A stretch of DNA of 64,000 nucleotides, taken from Asterella californica (taxonomy: Eukaryota; Streptophyta; Marchantiopsida; Marchantiales; Aytoniaceae). The stretch is from assembly GCA_036924285.1 (NCBI GenBank), contig JAYKYS010000005.1, positions 23,100,001 to 23,164,000 of the forward strand. Reading direction: 5' to 3'. Under the pieces are notes generated by a model. That model worked only from the letters and a program-made list of their open reading frames with translations. It made no database searches and was not told the origin of the DNA. Both the position numbers and the translations under genes were made by a program. This document shows, one piece after another, positions 1-10,985 of this stretch (its first letter is position 1; each line of letters starts with the position of its first letter).

Positions 1-30
1 GTTGAGCTCTTGCTGCCATACATCGTGACA
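1..30 (+). repeat. 3' end of the copia 5' LTR
   Basis: The first 30 bases end in CGTGACA and align with the end of the LTR at 4,993-5,022. They are followed directly by a primer-binding site, which fixes the LTR/internal junction at 30/31. Confidence 0.85.
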
Positions 31-42
31 TGGTATCAGAGC
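31..42 (+). other. Primer-binding site of the copia element
   Basis: TGGTATCAGAGC abuts the LTR end. This is the usual plant copia site, complementary to the 3' end of initiator tRNA-Met, where minus-strand DNA synthesis is primed. Confidence 0.85.
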
Positions 43-602
43 TTGAGTGAAGGAATTAGAGATTGGAGGCATTCAGAGGACTCAGATTGTAAGTGGAGGT
101 GCTGCAATTATGCACATGGAGATTTCTTTAGAGGCGAAAATCCTAATAGGTGTCCTTGCTGTTTGGAGCTACATTCGAAGGTCCAGACATCATTTTTTCT
201 GGTGCAGCAAGGAATGATAGCATTGGTGACAGGTTCTGAATTTTCGAATTGTCTCTTTGCTATGTTTATTGTGTGTTTTTGTGAGATTTTTCACAATTCG
301 AGTCGGTCAACAAGCTTTGATTGCATTTTTGAGAGTTTTCCACTCCTTTTTAGCCAGAATGGACGAAATCATTGCGGTCAGTCCGTGCTACTTTATTTTA
401 AGACATACAGTCAACCGTTCTTTGACCATGTATTTTGAGAGTGTAAACGACATTTTCTAGACATTCTGATGGTATGGGTCACACAGATCTACGTCCAGAC
501 CTAAATCAACATAATCCTAGAATCGACATTTCTATCATTGTTTGAAATTTTGATTTATTTAGAGATATTATATGTATCTTTGTTTCTTACGTCTAATCCA
601 TC

Positions 603-1489
603 ATGAGTAGAATAGATACGTTTTCAGCCATTACTGATGAGCCTTTAGACAAAAGCAACTACCATATGGAAATACTGCATGTCCGCTTTCTTGAAAGGCC
701 AAAGCCCGTTCGGCTTGGTCAAAGGGACAGATGCGAAACTTGTTGAAGCTGATACAGGTCCTGATGTAGATGCATAGAACAAACGAGCTTGTCAAGCTGT
801 GCATTATCTTTCTGTGTGTTTCACCTTCCATGTTTGGTTACGTACAATCTGCTGACACCCCAAGGAGATCTGGGATGCACTAGCTAATGTTTTCCAGACA
901 TCTACCAGTGCCCGTAAGTTATAACTCAAGCAGCAACTCTTGGATGTTAAGAAGGGTTCATTGATCATTACAGACTATGTCTACCAAGTGCGGGGTCTAG
1001 TCGAGCAACTTAACAGCATAAGGATGAAAGTCAAGGATGATGATCTCATCCTACACACCATCAATGGTCTTGGGAAAGAATACAAACCTTTCGAGACTTT
1101 CATTACTATCAGGGATACTTTTCCCAAGTTCGATGAGTTGATTCCTATGATAGTGTCAGAAGAGATTCGTCTTCAAGGCAATGGTGGTTCTGCCTCATCA
1201 CAAGAGCAAGCGTTCTTTGCTGAAGATAGAGGTAGAGGACGAGGAAAGAGCTTCGGTGGTAGAGATAAGAATCGATCTGGTTCTTCTAATCAAGATCAGT
1301 TCTCTCAACTACAACAAAACTTTCGACCTGACCAACAACAACAACAAGCTAAAGGAGGGGGGTGAGCAGCGGTTCTGTACATACTGCAAAACCAAAGGTC
1401 ATGTGATCAAGACCTGCTTCAAGAGGCAAGCAGACATCAAGTCTGGCAAGCTTCCACAACAAAACTATGTGTCGACAGAAGTCTTCTAA
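603..1489 (+). pseudogene. Copia gag remnant (UBN2-like capsid plus zinc knuckle)
   Basis: The reading starts at an ATG at 603 (MSRIDTFSAITDEPL) and shifts frame near 750. It is open again from about 940 to 1,365 through a gag polyprotein (UBN2-type) segment containing LVEQLNSIRMKVKDDDLILH and an LQGNGG-type linker. A +1 shift then leads into a zinc knuckle at about 1,371-1,416 with spacing C-x2-C-x4-H-x4-C (CTYCKTKGHVIKTC). Gag packages the element RNA into particles. At least two frame changes make this copy non-functional. Confidence 0.85.
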
Positions 1490-1494
1490 CGATG

Positions 1495-1945
1495 ACACAT
1501 GTCATGAGTTCCATGAGCAAACCTGCTGATGAGTGGTTTATTGATTCTGGAGCTTCGAACCACATGACAGCACATGATGAATGATTCAGTCAGAAGGAGC
1601 CACTGAAGACACCAGCAATAGTCTATATTGGTGATTATACGCATCACAATTACACATATGGGTACAGTTCTTCTATTTGTTGCATCTTCAAACATTTTTG
1701 CTTTGCGGGATGTACCGTATGTGCCCACCATTACTAGGAATCTAGTCTCAATAGGTCAGATGGTGGAGCAAGGTTATCAAGTTCGGTTCAACAGTAAGGG
1801 ATGTATTGTTAAAACCAGCGATAACAATGTAGTTGTCAGAGGGTCAAGAGTAGGAAGGTTGTTCAAATTGGATGTTGTTCAACCTCAAGTTCAAGCTGCG
1901 ATGTTTGTTCATACCTCTGGAGTCTCAGATTTGGAGATGTGACAT
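1495..1945 (+). pseudogene. Copia aspartic protease remnant
   Basis: Around 1,530-1,575 the translation reads EWFIDSGASNHMT, with the DSG catalytic motif of retroelement aspartic proteases. An in-frame stop follows near 1,580. The 1,628-1,942 segment (LRDVPYVPTITRNLVSIGQM) is the typical stretch between protease and integrase, and a TGA at 1,940-1,942 ends it. Protease would cut the Gag-Pol polyprotein. Confidence 0.8.
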
Positions 1946-2804
1946 AAGAAAGTAGACCATATGAACTATCTTCAACCTTACCTACGTCAGAGTTAGTTAC
2001 AGGTCTTCCCAAGTTCACATCTCTTATCTCATCTCAGATTTATGAAGCTTGTCAGTTTGGCAAGCAGGCTAGGCAACCATTTCGTCATCAAGGCACTAGA
2101 GCCTCCAAGGTTTGGAGTTGATACATTCTGATGTATGCACTGCATCCCAAGCAATCTTGAATAGTTCTCAGTACTTCGTCTCATTCATAGATGACTTCTC
2201 GCGATTTACTTAGGTCTACTTCCTCAAGGTCAAGTCAGACGTCTTTGTTGTGTTCCAAACATTCAAGATCCTAGTTGAGAAGCAGTATAACCATTGCATC
2301 CTACGGCTCCGTTCGGAAGGAGGAGGAGAGTTCATCTCTCATCACTTTGACACTCTTTTGCAAGAGCATGGGATCAAAAGAGAGGTCAGATGTCGCTACA
2401 GCCCGTAATAGAATGGTGTAGCAAAGAGGAAAAACAGACACATTGCAGAGTCAGCACGTGCAATGCTGAATGAGAAGTCTATGCTTAAGTATTATTGGAC
2501 AGAAGTTGTTGCATGTGTTGTCTATCTCATGAATCGTGCACCAACTGCAGCGATACATAAAAAGACCCTCTATGAGATATTGGTAGGCAAGAAACCAGAC
2601 CTCTCATGTCTCAAAGTGTTTGGTTCTATATGTTTTGTACATATAATAGATGAAAGGCGTAGCAAGCTAGACCCGAAAGCTGAGAAGTGTATCTTCTTAG
2701 GCTATGCTTCTGATACGAAGGGATATAGGTGTTATATCCCAACTTTGAGCAGACTGCTCATCAGTAGAAATGTTGTTTTTGATGAGTTGTTATCTTGGTA
2801 TTAG
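1945..2804 (+). pseudogene. Copia integrase remnant with damaged DDE triad
   Basis: A pre-integrase zinc region (HKKVDH, then YEACQFGKQ) precedes the core. The first catalytic Asp is kept (HSDVC, about 2,128). At the second, the usual RSDNGGE block reads RSEGGGE. The third, normally NGVAERKNR, reads NGVAKRKNR near 2,415, with stop codons just before it. The C-terminal part (2,463-2,804) is open and ends in a typical KCIFLGY segment. Two of three catalytic residues are therefore replaced; integration activity is not expected. Confidence 0.85.
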
Positions 2805-3199
2805 GCTACGTCAAGTTCTGTTGTTGTTTCACTTGTTCTATTCTCTGTCCAACCAATTCAGGTTAGTTCTACAACAACTCAAGCCACTAGTTCAAGTAGT
2901 GGCGGTAGTGTTGTATTTCATCCAATGCCCATGAGAGCTCCTTGGTCTGACCAAGTACCCGTAGTTGCTATACCTTCGTCAGGTCCCTTCACCTGTTGTT
3001 CAACTTATACAGGTTGCACATTCCAACAGCTCTCCAATGTTGTAGCAGATGATTAATGAGCAGCGTAGTGCAGATACTGTGCATGCTTTTGATGACAACC
3101 TCAGCAGCTCTCAGCCAAATCAAGGATCTGAAGCTGGACCATCAGGTCAATCTGATCTGCGGAGGTCCACCAAAGCAAGACATCATGTCCAACATTTTT

Positions 3200-4140
3200 A
3201 GTGTGAAGGTTTCTTGGCTCAACATCATGCATACATCGTGAATGTCGTACATGAGCAGGAACCGAATTCTCTTGAGGAGGCGATGCATCAGGTAGAATGG
3301 GTGCAAGCCATGCAAGTTGAGCTTTCAGCTTTGCAAAATCAGCAGACTTGGGAGCTGATTGATTTACCTTATGGTAAGAAAGCTATTGGTCGTAGATGGA
3401 TTTACAAGATCAAGAGAAATTCGGATGGTTCAATCCACAGACATAAGACGAGACTTGTGGCTAAAGGATATGTGCAGCAATATGGCTTTGACTTTGAGGG
3501 AACCTTCAGTCTGATAGCTAAGATGGCTTCCATACGCACCTTTGTGACATTGGCTACAAGTAAAGGGTGGCAACTGTATCAAATGGACTTCAATAATGCT
3601 TTCTTGAATGGAGATATGCAGGAGGAGGTTTACATGGTGCAACCCCCTCGATACGGAGACCAGAGGTATCCAAAGTAGACTCTAGAAGTCCTTGTATGGA
3701 CTTAAGCAAGCTCCAAGAGCTTGGAATGCCAAGATTAATTCATTTCTACTATTGCTTGGCTTCCGTCTTTGTAGTTCAGACTCCTCATTGTACTCTCTGC
3801 AGGTCGCTGATAACACAATACTGATCATCATCTATGTAGATGATCTTGTTATCACTGGTATCTCTAAGAGCCTTATCAAGCAGGTGAAAGATCAGCTGAA
3901 AGGAGAGTTTGATATGAAAGATCTAGATGAACTGAAGTACTTTCTAGCTGTTGAGTTCATCAAGGATGGAGGTGATACATGACTGTTACAGAGACAATAT
4001 GCTCTGAATAAGCTAGAACAGTTTGGGATGACAGCTTGTAAGCCTATCTCTATCCCTCTTGCGTCTTCTCTGAAGTTGAATGCTGATGATGGTGAGCTAT
4101 TAGCAGATCATAATTTCTATAGACAGATTGTAGGTTAATC
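3200..4140 (+). pseudogene. Copia reverse transcriptase remnant
   Basis: The RT domain (RVT_2 type) starts near 3,214 with EQEPNSLEEAMHQVEWVQAM and runs through RWIYKIKRNSDGSIHRHKTR and MDFNNAFLNGD. A stop lies at 3,676 near the palm. It resumes at 3,692 with LYGLKQAPRAWN and an intact YVDD active-site box (about 3,835-3,846). Another stop follows at 3,979-3,981. The polymerase motifs survive, but the frame is broken at least twice. Confidence 0.9.
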
Positions 4141-4143
4141 TAC

Positions 4144-4676
4144 TTGATCATTACTAGACCTGATCTAAGTTATGCTGTAGGCCTAGTTAGTCAGTTCATG
4201 TGGGCACCTAGAAAACCTCATCTTGATGCAGTTCGACGGATTCTACAATATGTGAAGTTCACAATCCAGTATGGACTTCATTACGCAGCGGGTGGTCCTC
4301 TCTTGTTACATGGTTTTACTGATGCAGACTGGGTAGGAAGTGCTCAAGATAGAAGATCTACGTCAGTTTTTGTCTTCAGCCTTGGAGACTCTGCTGTTAG
4401 TTGGCAGTCGAAGAAGCAACCTACAGTTGCTCTGTCATCGACTGAAGCAGAATACAGAGATGACACTAATGCTACTTGCGAATCTGTTTGGCTTCACATC
4501 TTATTGAAAGATATGGGTGTGGAATTTTTTGACCCTGTTGTTTTACATGCTAGGACCAAGCATATAGAGGACCATTATCACTTTATTCGAGAGAAAGTAT
4601 TGGCTAGAGAGATAGATCTGAGATATGTACCTACAGATGAACAAGTTGCTGATATATTCCAAAGCTTTACCTAGAG
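4144..4676 (+). pseudogene. Copia RNase H remnant with internal deletion
   Basis: The 176-codon open stretch starts ITRPDLSYAVGLVSQFM and contains two RNase H acidic positions: the Asp of TDADWVGS and the Glu of STEAEY. The segment that normally holds the third (a CDN motif before HARTKHIE) is missing: DPVVLHARTKHIE runs straight on. This is an in-frame deletion of roughly 15-20 codons. The end (REIDLRYVPTDEQVADIF) is the normal copia C-terminus. Confidence 0.85.
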
Positions 4677-4720
4677 ATAAATTTGATATTTTCAGATTAT
4701 GTTTAGGTGTTGATATGAGC

Positions 4721-4731
4721 TTGAAGGGGAC
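4721..4731 (+). other. Polypurine tract of the copia element
   Basis: A purine run (TTGAAGGGGAC) sits immediately 5' of the 3' LTR, the expected place for the plus-strand primer. Confidence 0.7.
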
Positions 4732-5022
4732 TGTTGACATGCGCAGTAGTACAAGCTTATGAAGTCTTGTAAGACTTTGGGCACAAGTCCTATATGGCTT
4801 TGGACACAACTATGTTACGGGTTGGGTACCCCAAAAGTCTTTTGACTCTCCTTATATATTGAGAAGGTGCGTTGCTCCCATATCAATTTCTTTTGGTGAT
4901 ACTCTATTCCTTCTTTTCTTCCTCTTGTGAAGGTTGCGAGAGCCTCCTTCCTTGTTAGAAGATTTTCCTCCCCTGTTGGAGTGGTGCTATGAGTTGGGCT
5001 CTTGCTCCCATATATCGTGACA
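4732..5022 (+). repeat. Copia 3' LTR (291 bp)
   Basis: The LTR begins TGTTGACATG after the polypurine tract and ends ATCGTGACA, giving TG...CA termini. It has a TATA-like element (CTTATATATTGAG, about 4,850) and pyrimidine-rich sequence downstream. Its end matches window bases 1-30. Confidence 0.85.
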
Positions 5023-5984
5023 AAGATCAAGATACAGAGGTGAACGTACATTGAACATGCTATCTATCCCACATGGGACATTGTCCTCACCCCACATTCC
5101 ATCTAAACACCTCTGGCAAATATCTCGACAGACTTATCATAATTGCCTGATGTACCCAGGCAAGCGCAGACAGACTGATAGACGACTGCACAGTCTGCAC
5201 CTACATAATAGACAGCCGATGTCCCAACAAATCCCCAGTAAGACTCACGACAGGAGGAGTGGGAAAATATCCTCTTGGAGCAAAATTATATCCGAATGTA
5301 AGGATTTTTTACATGGTTCAGTACACAGACTTCGAACAGTTGTGAAGTGCAGAGGTGAACTACAAACCAAATCTGCTCTGATTTCCCTTAAACCTCCACT
5401 ACCCGTATAAAGGCTCTGGGTAACCCGGAGCCTCATTTCCGCGGATCGCGTTTCGCAGAAATAGAGTCTCTGGGTTACCCAGAGCAGATTTTGGTCCTTT
5501 TGATTACGGATCTCGTTCCTGCACCACAAGATGCAAGATGAAACCATGGAAAATAGAATTTTCTCCAAAACAATTTCAAAACAGCTTATGAAGTTATATA
5601 CCTATCAATAATAGCGTCGACAGCGTGATTATCATCATGGATAATCTCCAAGATGAACATGTCTTTCTCTTGGAGATTCTCAATTCCTTTTTGAACCGCG
5701 GCTGTCTCTATTCTCCAAGAGCTCTCAGCTTCCACCCACGTCATCGTGACCATCTCAATAACTTGATTGTCGGTTGCATTGATGAATGGAACTGTCCCAT
5801 GATATCCATTGCGAGATGATTCTCATCGACAATCGACGTATAAGATCAAAGGCTCTAGTGTGTACAATATTACAAAAAACACTTATAAGAATCTTGACAA
5901 TAATTAATCAAAAACACCCATAAATATCAAATATCTTATGTACATAAAAAGATATATATGACTAAATCTATAAATGATAAGATA
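5023..5984. other. Spacer with a pair of palindromes; no gene seen
   Basis: No open frame here resembles a known protein. The only clear structure is a pair of near-perfect palindromes at 5,412-5,432 and 5,468-5,484, sharing a CTCTGGGT core. Beyond 5,840 the sequence becomes AT-rich. Confidence 0.6.
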
Positions 5985-6655
5985 AGTATTTATCTCCAAA
6001 CAATGTTGCATGCATCACCGTCTTGTGTTCTTCCCATTGTGATAATGCAACACTGCATCATCCGAGACGTCTGCCAACTCCACCTTGAAAATCATACCAA
6101 TGTCTCTCTGTGGGAACATGAAGTCGCATGGCCTCTAGCATACTCGCAATTGAGGTATAACTAAGACTTGCACATAATGCAGCGTGGTACATCTGCCCTA
6201 TCACATGTGACGATCCTCTCTCTCTCTCTCCATCTCCTCTGTCACAAAAACCGTCATATGGCCTGCATCGCATCCGACTTCAACTACCAAACCTGATGCA
6301 ACTCTGTAATAACTGGTGCGATGCAATACAATACGCAATTTGATCGTGGACATTTCACACGAAATACACCACAGAACTCCATGATCTTTCCTCGGCCCCA
6401 TAACCCATATTTGACCTGCACGCGTGTGAGGGACTCATCCTCCGTCTCGACGTGGGGCTCCTCCTCCAACTCATCAGTATGCACTCTTGTGGGCTCAACC
6501 TGACTATCGGGGACAGTAGTCTGACTATCACTCACATGGTCTAGTGACTCTTGTTCAACTATGGACTCATCAGGCACATGCTCGGGGCTGCTATACGTTG
6601 TGCGCAAGTAGCCACTAAGACATCTATACGTCTTGTTGAACCATCCAGCAATCAT
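5985..6655 (-). pseudogene. Possible transposase-like fragment, minus strand
   Basis: Several overlapping minus-strand frames are open here. One segment (about 6,060-6,190) reads LCASLSYTSIASMLEAM and then ERHWYDFQGG, followed across a stop by a helical, charged stretch. This layout resembles the region preceding the catalytic core in some uncharacterised eukaryotic transposases. Upstream (6,284-6,655) is an acidic low-complexity segment (ELEEEPHVETEDES). No catalytic motif is visible and the frames are broken. It may belong with the plus-strand SAP and C-terminal fragments at 7,744-8,117 and 18,390-18,784, but that link is my inference. Confidence 0.3.
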
Positions 6656-6659
6656 CTCA

Positions 6660-7200
6660 AGACAGCGGTATATGTCGTTTGTCAGTGCATGACGTAAACG
6701 TGAGTAAGTGTCTAAAAGATCCTCTAGAATCTGAATAACTTGAACGTTATTCGGACGTTTCTCCCCATGGTAGTTGATTTGATCAGAAGGAAATTGACTT
6801 CAACATCGATCCGCCATATAGTCAAAATAGTGATCTGAGATACAAGTATGCAATGTTTACGAGTAACAACTTACTCCTATACGTCATGTCATACTCCTAC
6901 AAGTCCAACTTCAATTTTGAAAAAAATCAATAACAAAATTTATATCATTTGAAACTCTGGAATAAGAACAAAATGTACAATATCTAGTAGGCTCAACAAT
7001 AAAATTTAAACTGAGTATAATCAACAAAGCTTTTGAAATTGCAATAAGAGACGCCACTAGCAAGTTTAGGAACAATTATTCATAAAATAAAGTAATATTC
7101 AAAACTAACATGACTAAACAGCTCTGCAGCTCATAAATCTGTACCTAAACAAATCTATAAACATAAAAAATCCTATAATTCTATAGGTCTCAGGAACATC
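6660..7200. other. AT-rich spacer
   Basis: No coding signal or RNA gene was seen between the minus-strand fragment and the tandem duplication. Confidence 0.5.
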
Positions 7201-7204
7201 ACCT

Positions 7205-7455
7205 TGTAAAATAACATGAGAGTATGATGGCACATCAAAACCTTCAAATGACACACTTTGATTCAAAGTGAAAATGAATAAACTCCAGAGCAGCAGGGTA
7301 ACTCCCAAAGCCTCTCCCACCTCAGCAGCATCCAGTTTACAGTGTAAAATAACATGAGAGTATGATGGCACATCAACACCTTCAAATGACACACTTTGAT
7401 TCAAAGTGAAAATGAATAAACTCCAGAGCAGCAGGTGGCAGCATCCAGTTTACAG
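7205..7455. repeat. Tandem duplication, unit about 138 bp
   Basis: TGTAAAATAACATGAG starts at 7,205 and again at 7,343, and both copies end in GCAGCATCCAGTTTACAG. The second copy lacks about 25 bp present in the first (GTAACTCCCAAAGCC region). Copy 1 is 7,205-7,342 and copy 2 is 7,343-7,455. The copies differ by very few substitutions, so the duplication is recent. Confidence 0.85.
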
Positions 7456-7743
7456 TCAAAGCTAAGAAGATAATGACTTCCTCCCCCTTCCTGCAAGGAG
7501 CACATCCCGTTTCAAATTGCCCAAAGATTTTCAAGGCAACTGTTCAAAAATTTTTGAAGTTACTGCCCATCCATATTGGGACAACTGCCCAAGTCCAAAG
7601 GTTTTCAAATTAGAATTTCTTCACAGTGGCTGCAGAGATCACGTGAGAAGGCTGTTTTGTGTCAGTGGGTACTGCATACGTATCTTTGAGTCCCATATAA
7701 TGATTTTTTTACAGAAATGTAGAGCATCCTTTGTCGATTCTAT

Positions 7744-8117
7744 CGCTATACAGCATGGCTGGAACTGACAACTGTAGAGTGCATTATTGGCACAAGTGTA
7801 AGGGGATTGTAACCAAATTCAAGGAGGAGTTGCAAGATGTGCGTATGTCTACGAGTGATCATGGAATCGAGGATGCACGGAGCAGGAGCCAGCTAGCGAT
7901 CTTTTCAATGTCAACATTGAAGAGTTTTTGTCGAATGAGAGCTCTTCCTCTAGGCGGTTCAAAGATAGTGCTCGTGAATCGAATTGCCGAGCATCTAGCT
8001 CTTCCGACAGAGGACTATTGTTTTGCGCACCTACCGCCTTGTTGCGTCAGCGGAAGCTCTTGCTCGGTAGGTCATGAAACTTACACCGCTAACCTGCAAA
8101 TCATCATCACATGTTAG
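7744..8117 (+). pseudogene. SAP-domain ORF, probable 5' part of a split transposase-like gene
   Basis: The frame from the ATG near 7,755 (MAGTDNCRVHYWHKCK) is open to 8,117. Its central part reads STLKSFCRMRALPLGGSK followed by LVNRIAEHL, which fits the SAP DNA-binding motif (two helices around a G-x-K turn). Transposase-like proteins and chromatin proteins both carry SAP domains. The frame ends where an LTR-like repeat begins (TGTTAG at 8,113), and a separate transposase-like C-terminal fragment appears beyond the nested insertions at 18,390. A single ancestral gene split by insertions is an inference. An independent SAP gene exon is the alternative, since a GTAGGT donor-like site lies near 8,065. 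Confidence 0.5.
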
Positions 8118-8219
8118 CGTCCATGCACCACTTATCTTATCTCACTTTGGTCCGGATCGGAACCGGACCGTCTCCTTAATCATCAAGCTCAGCAATCCTA
8201 AGTCCCGACCTGGACCCGC
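8113..8219 (+). repeat. LTR-like repeat A, copy 1, left part
   Basis: The short block ending AGTCCCGACCTGGACCCGC is the left half of a repeat whose right half resumes at 17,148 after the gypsy element. Joining across the target duplication restores collinearity with copy 2 at 37,784-38,687. The left terminus (TGTTAG) is a guess, because copy 2 aligns only from about CTCAGCA (8,190). Confidence 0.6.
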
Positions 8220-9537
8220 TGTCGTGATGTGAATCATTTCACATAGTAAATGATTCACTTCTCTGTCAGGCGTTAGTTTCTCTTAGTGAAGTTAAGACCT
8301 CAGAGAAATCTATTTTTGAAAGATGTTATATATTTTGAGTCTTAGTAGGTTGATTACCATGTTGATAGTGTTTGAGCTCATGGGTTGTATTTGCGTGTCG
8401 CCCATGCACGCTTTCTAGCTGATTTAAGTTAATTTTCGGGACTGCGTGTCGTTTTAGGTAGTTTAAGTTTTACGCTGGCACTCTAGGGGCTTGACGTGAT
8501 AGCCTATGAGTGTAAATAAGTTACCAAGTAGTTTAAGGCACAAAATGACAACCAAATGGAGCTATGAACTCCCATTGGTCCATTTTTGTCTTTTGTAAAA
8601 CTCTAAGTTTAGAAACAGAGCTCTAGAGTGGATTTCGAGCAATTGGTGAGGACACTGCGAAATCTGAGAGCACAGGGAGATAGAGCTCGTCTTGCCAAGC
8701 ACTATCAGCGAAAAGTTTGATCGATTTGAAGCAATAAAGAAGGAGTTATGGCTGATTGAAGTTTGATTTGTGTCAGAATTGCAATACTTCTGTTGAATTT
8801 GGGGTTTTGAGTGTCATTTGCAGCAGAATCGAGGAAATCGCTTCAAACCTTCGTGGTTGTGTTCACTGTCAGCAGGGCTACGACTGTCTCTAAATTGTCA
8901 TGTCAATTGAGTGAGTGAGTAATTCAGGGCGACCGCTGAAGTAGAGGGGGTCCGAAAAGCTCTCAATCTGGAGCAGCAACTTCAGAGAGCGAGATCTGGA
9001 GTTCTGTGTGGAATCAGGAGGTCCAACTTCACAGGAGTGTTCAGCAAGCTGTGTACTGCAAATCCTGTAAGAATTTCCCAAAGTGATCAAGCCAATTCTC
9101 TGTTATAGGTCGAAATAGCTGTCTCGGTACCAGAAACTGCCGTAATTTCTCTACTCAGAAAGTTTCTGCTCATATCTTAGTGCTCTGAATTGATCTGAAG
9201 CTGAAATTTCGTATGTGTATCCAATAGAACTTCATTTACATGTAGGAGGAGTTCTGAAGTCTGAACCTTCACATATTTCTCAATCCTGAGTGTCAAAGTT
9301 TGCCATCTGATATTATCATTGCTAGTTAAGTCTGAACTTTGTTTCCTGAATATATCAGAAGAGCCAAGAGACTTATATGAGTGTTTTTCAGTATCACCTT
9401 GAGACCTGAAGCCTATCCTGTGAGTAAACCAGCCACAGCCTGAAGCCCAACGCTTCCTTGAGTAGATTGAACACAGCCTTCGAGCTCATATCACAGCCAG
9501 AGGGTTCGTCCTTCTCAGGAAGACTCTCAACCCGACA
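8220..9537 (+). repeat. Gypsy 5' LTR
   Basis: The 1,318-bp LTR has TG...CA ends and matches 15,830-17,147 throughout. It opens with an imperfect palindrome (GAATCATTTCACATAGTAAA, then TGATTC). Confidence 0.95.
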
Positions 9538-9560
9538 TCTGGTGCTTCCACTGAGAGCTC
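9538..9560 (+). other. Primer-binding site region of the gypsy element
   Basis: TCTGGTGCTTCCACTGAGAG directly follows the LTR. TGGTGC is the complement of a tRNA 3' end (GCACCA), consistent with a tRNA primer. I could not identify the tRNA species. Confidence 0.6.
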
Positions 9561-9569
9561 TTGGGGTGA

Positions 9570-10985
9570 TTGATTGAGAAGATTGAGTTGCTACAAGGAG
9601 AAGAGATGGATCGCAAGGGCGCTGCTGCTGTTACTTCTACGGCTGCTGCATCTACGTCTACTGCAGCACCTTCTGTAACATCAGCGGCTACAACAACACC
9701 TACATCTGGTCTGGACACGGCTGAGATCTTGAAGACGCTTGCGGCCCTGGTCCAACAACATCCGATCATTGGAGGGGGTGAGTTAAAATCCACCAAGGCA
9801 AGCGATAGTGAATAGGTGTGGAAGGTTTGAAGGAAGAGATATTTCTAGATATTGCGTGAGTATAGAGCAGAGATGGAGCTGGTTAGGGTTACTGATGCTG
9901 AGATGATAGCAAGTTTTGAGTTAGCTGTCATTCCTGAGTTGCGGGACCAAGTCAGAGATGTACAGAGGAGAAACCTTAGAATCTGGATGAGTTTTGAGCG
10001 ATCTCTTCGAGAGGAGTTTCTTGAGGAGGACTCAGAGAGAGTTACTAGAAGAACATTTCTAGACTGGGTTGAGCAGCAACCTGGTCGTATGATGAGCCTG
10101 AATGAGTTACTGAGAGAGTTTGATCGGAGATACCGGCAACTTTCAACTCTAGAGCGAATAACCCTAGATGCTAGGAGAACAAAGCTTTTCCTGCAAGCTA
10201 CCGATGATGCTACGGCAGATCGGTTATGTTTTATGTTGGCTGATCGATCTGCTGAGGTAGGTGTTACTATGGATTGGGAGAGAGTTGAGGATGCTGTGGC
10301 TGTACTGACAAGACAGAGGAGAGGAAGAGTGACTGTGGGAGGACGTCCGCTTGCAGAAGTGGTCACTCCACCTTATGCTGCTCCTCAAGTACAACAGCCT
10401 TTGGCCCTTGCTCCCAGACCTGTTGTCCCAGCTGCAGTTCCTTTGATGCCAGTTGTGTCAGCTCTGGCACAAAGGGTACTTGTTCAGAGACCTGCGGAGA
10501 ACCATGGTCAACGGAACCAGATTGAAGACCTGATTCGGCAGATGCGAGAGCTGAAGGTAGAGCTAGCTGGATTGCAGAGAGAGCAGTCACCGGCGCCTGC
10601 TGCTCCACGTCCAGGAGGAGCTCCGGTTCGTAGATGTATCTGGTGTGACAATCCTGATCACTTTCGGGGAGACTGTCAAGAGCTCACAGCTGCTTTGCGA
10701 GATGGTGTGGTTCGCTATCAGAACGGTAGGCTGCACCTTTCTTCTACTGGAGAGCCGTTGAGCACGCAGTTTGGGCGAGGAGGCATGAAGAGTCTACCTC
10801 AGATTGCTGCGGCTGCAACAGCAACTGCGTTAATGGCACCGCTGGTAAATTCTAATGTATATGCTGGGCATATTGAAGTCTCTTCTAGTCCTACATTGTT
10901 AGATAGGACTGCTGAGAAGAGTGTGGCTCCAGTTCCTTCTGAGATACTGAAGAGAGGAGCCGAGTCTATTCGTAAGATCACATGA
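9570..10985 (+). pseudogene. Gypsy gag (capsid and zinc knuckle), ends at an in-frame TGA
   Basis: A short leader frame (9,570-9,815, rich in Ala/Thr/Ser) is separated by stops from the main 377-codon gag frame (9,852-10,985). The latter has a helical charged N-terminal half (RRNLRIWMSFERSLREEFLE), a Pro/Ala/Gln linker, and one zinc knuckle CIWCDNPDHFRGDC (C-x2-C-x4-H-x4-C) near 10,636-10,677. The TGA at 10,983-10,985 lies in the same frame as the downstream 11,025-12,053 frame, and the next codon is TGG. The stop could be a point mutation or a programmed readthrough site. Confidence 0.85.

Larger units (their letters stand above)
1..5022 (+). mobile_element. Ty1/copia LTR retrotransposon, degenerate, 5' LTR cut by window edge
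   Basis: The order of parts is that of Ty1/copia: LTR end, primer-binding site, gag with zinc knuckle, aspartic protease (DSG), integrase, reverse transcriptase (YVDD), RNase H, polypurine tract, 3' LTR. Bases 1-30 match the last 30 bases of the 3' LTR (4,993-5,022) with a few changes, so nearly the whole element is present. Each coding domain is split by stops or frameshifts, the integrase triad is altered and RNase H has an internal deletion, so the copy is dead. The target duplication cannot be tested because the left flank is outside the window. Family assignment is firm; the lineage within copia was not determined. Confidence 0.95.

Noticed and set aside
10363..10608. Minus-strand ORFs opposite gypsy gag and pol (for example 9,845-10,366)
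   Set aside because: They are shadows of well-supported plus-strand element genes.
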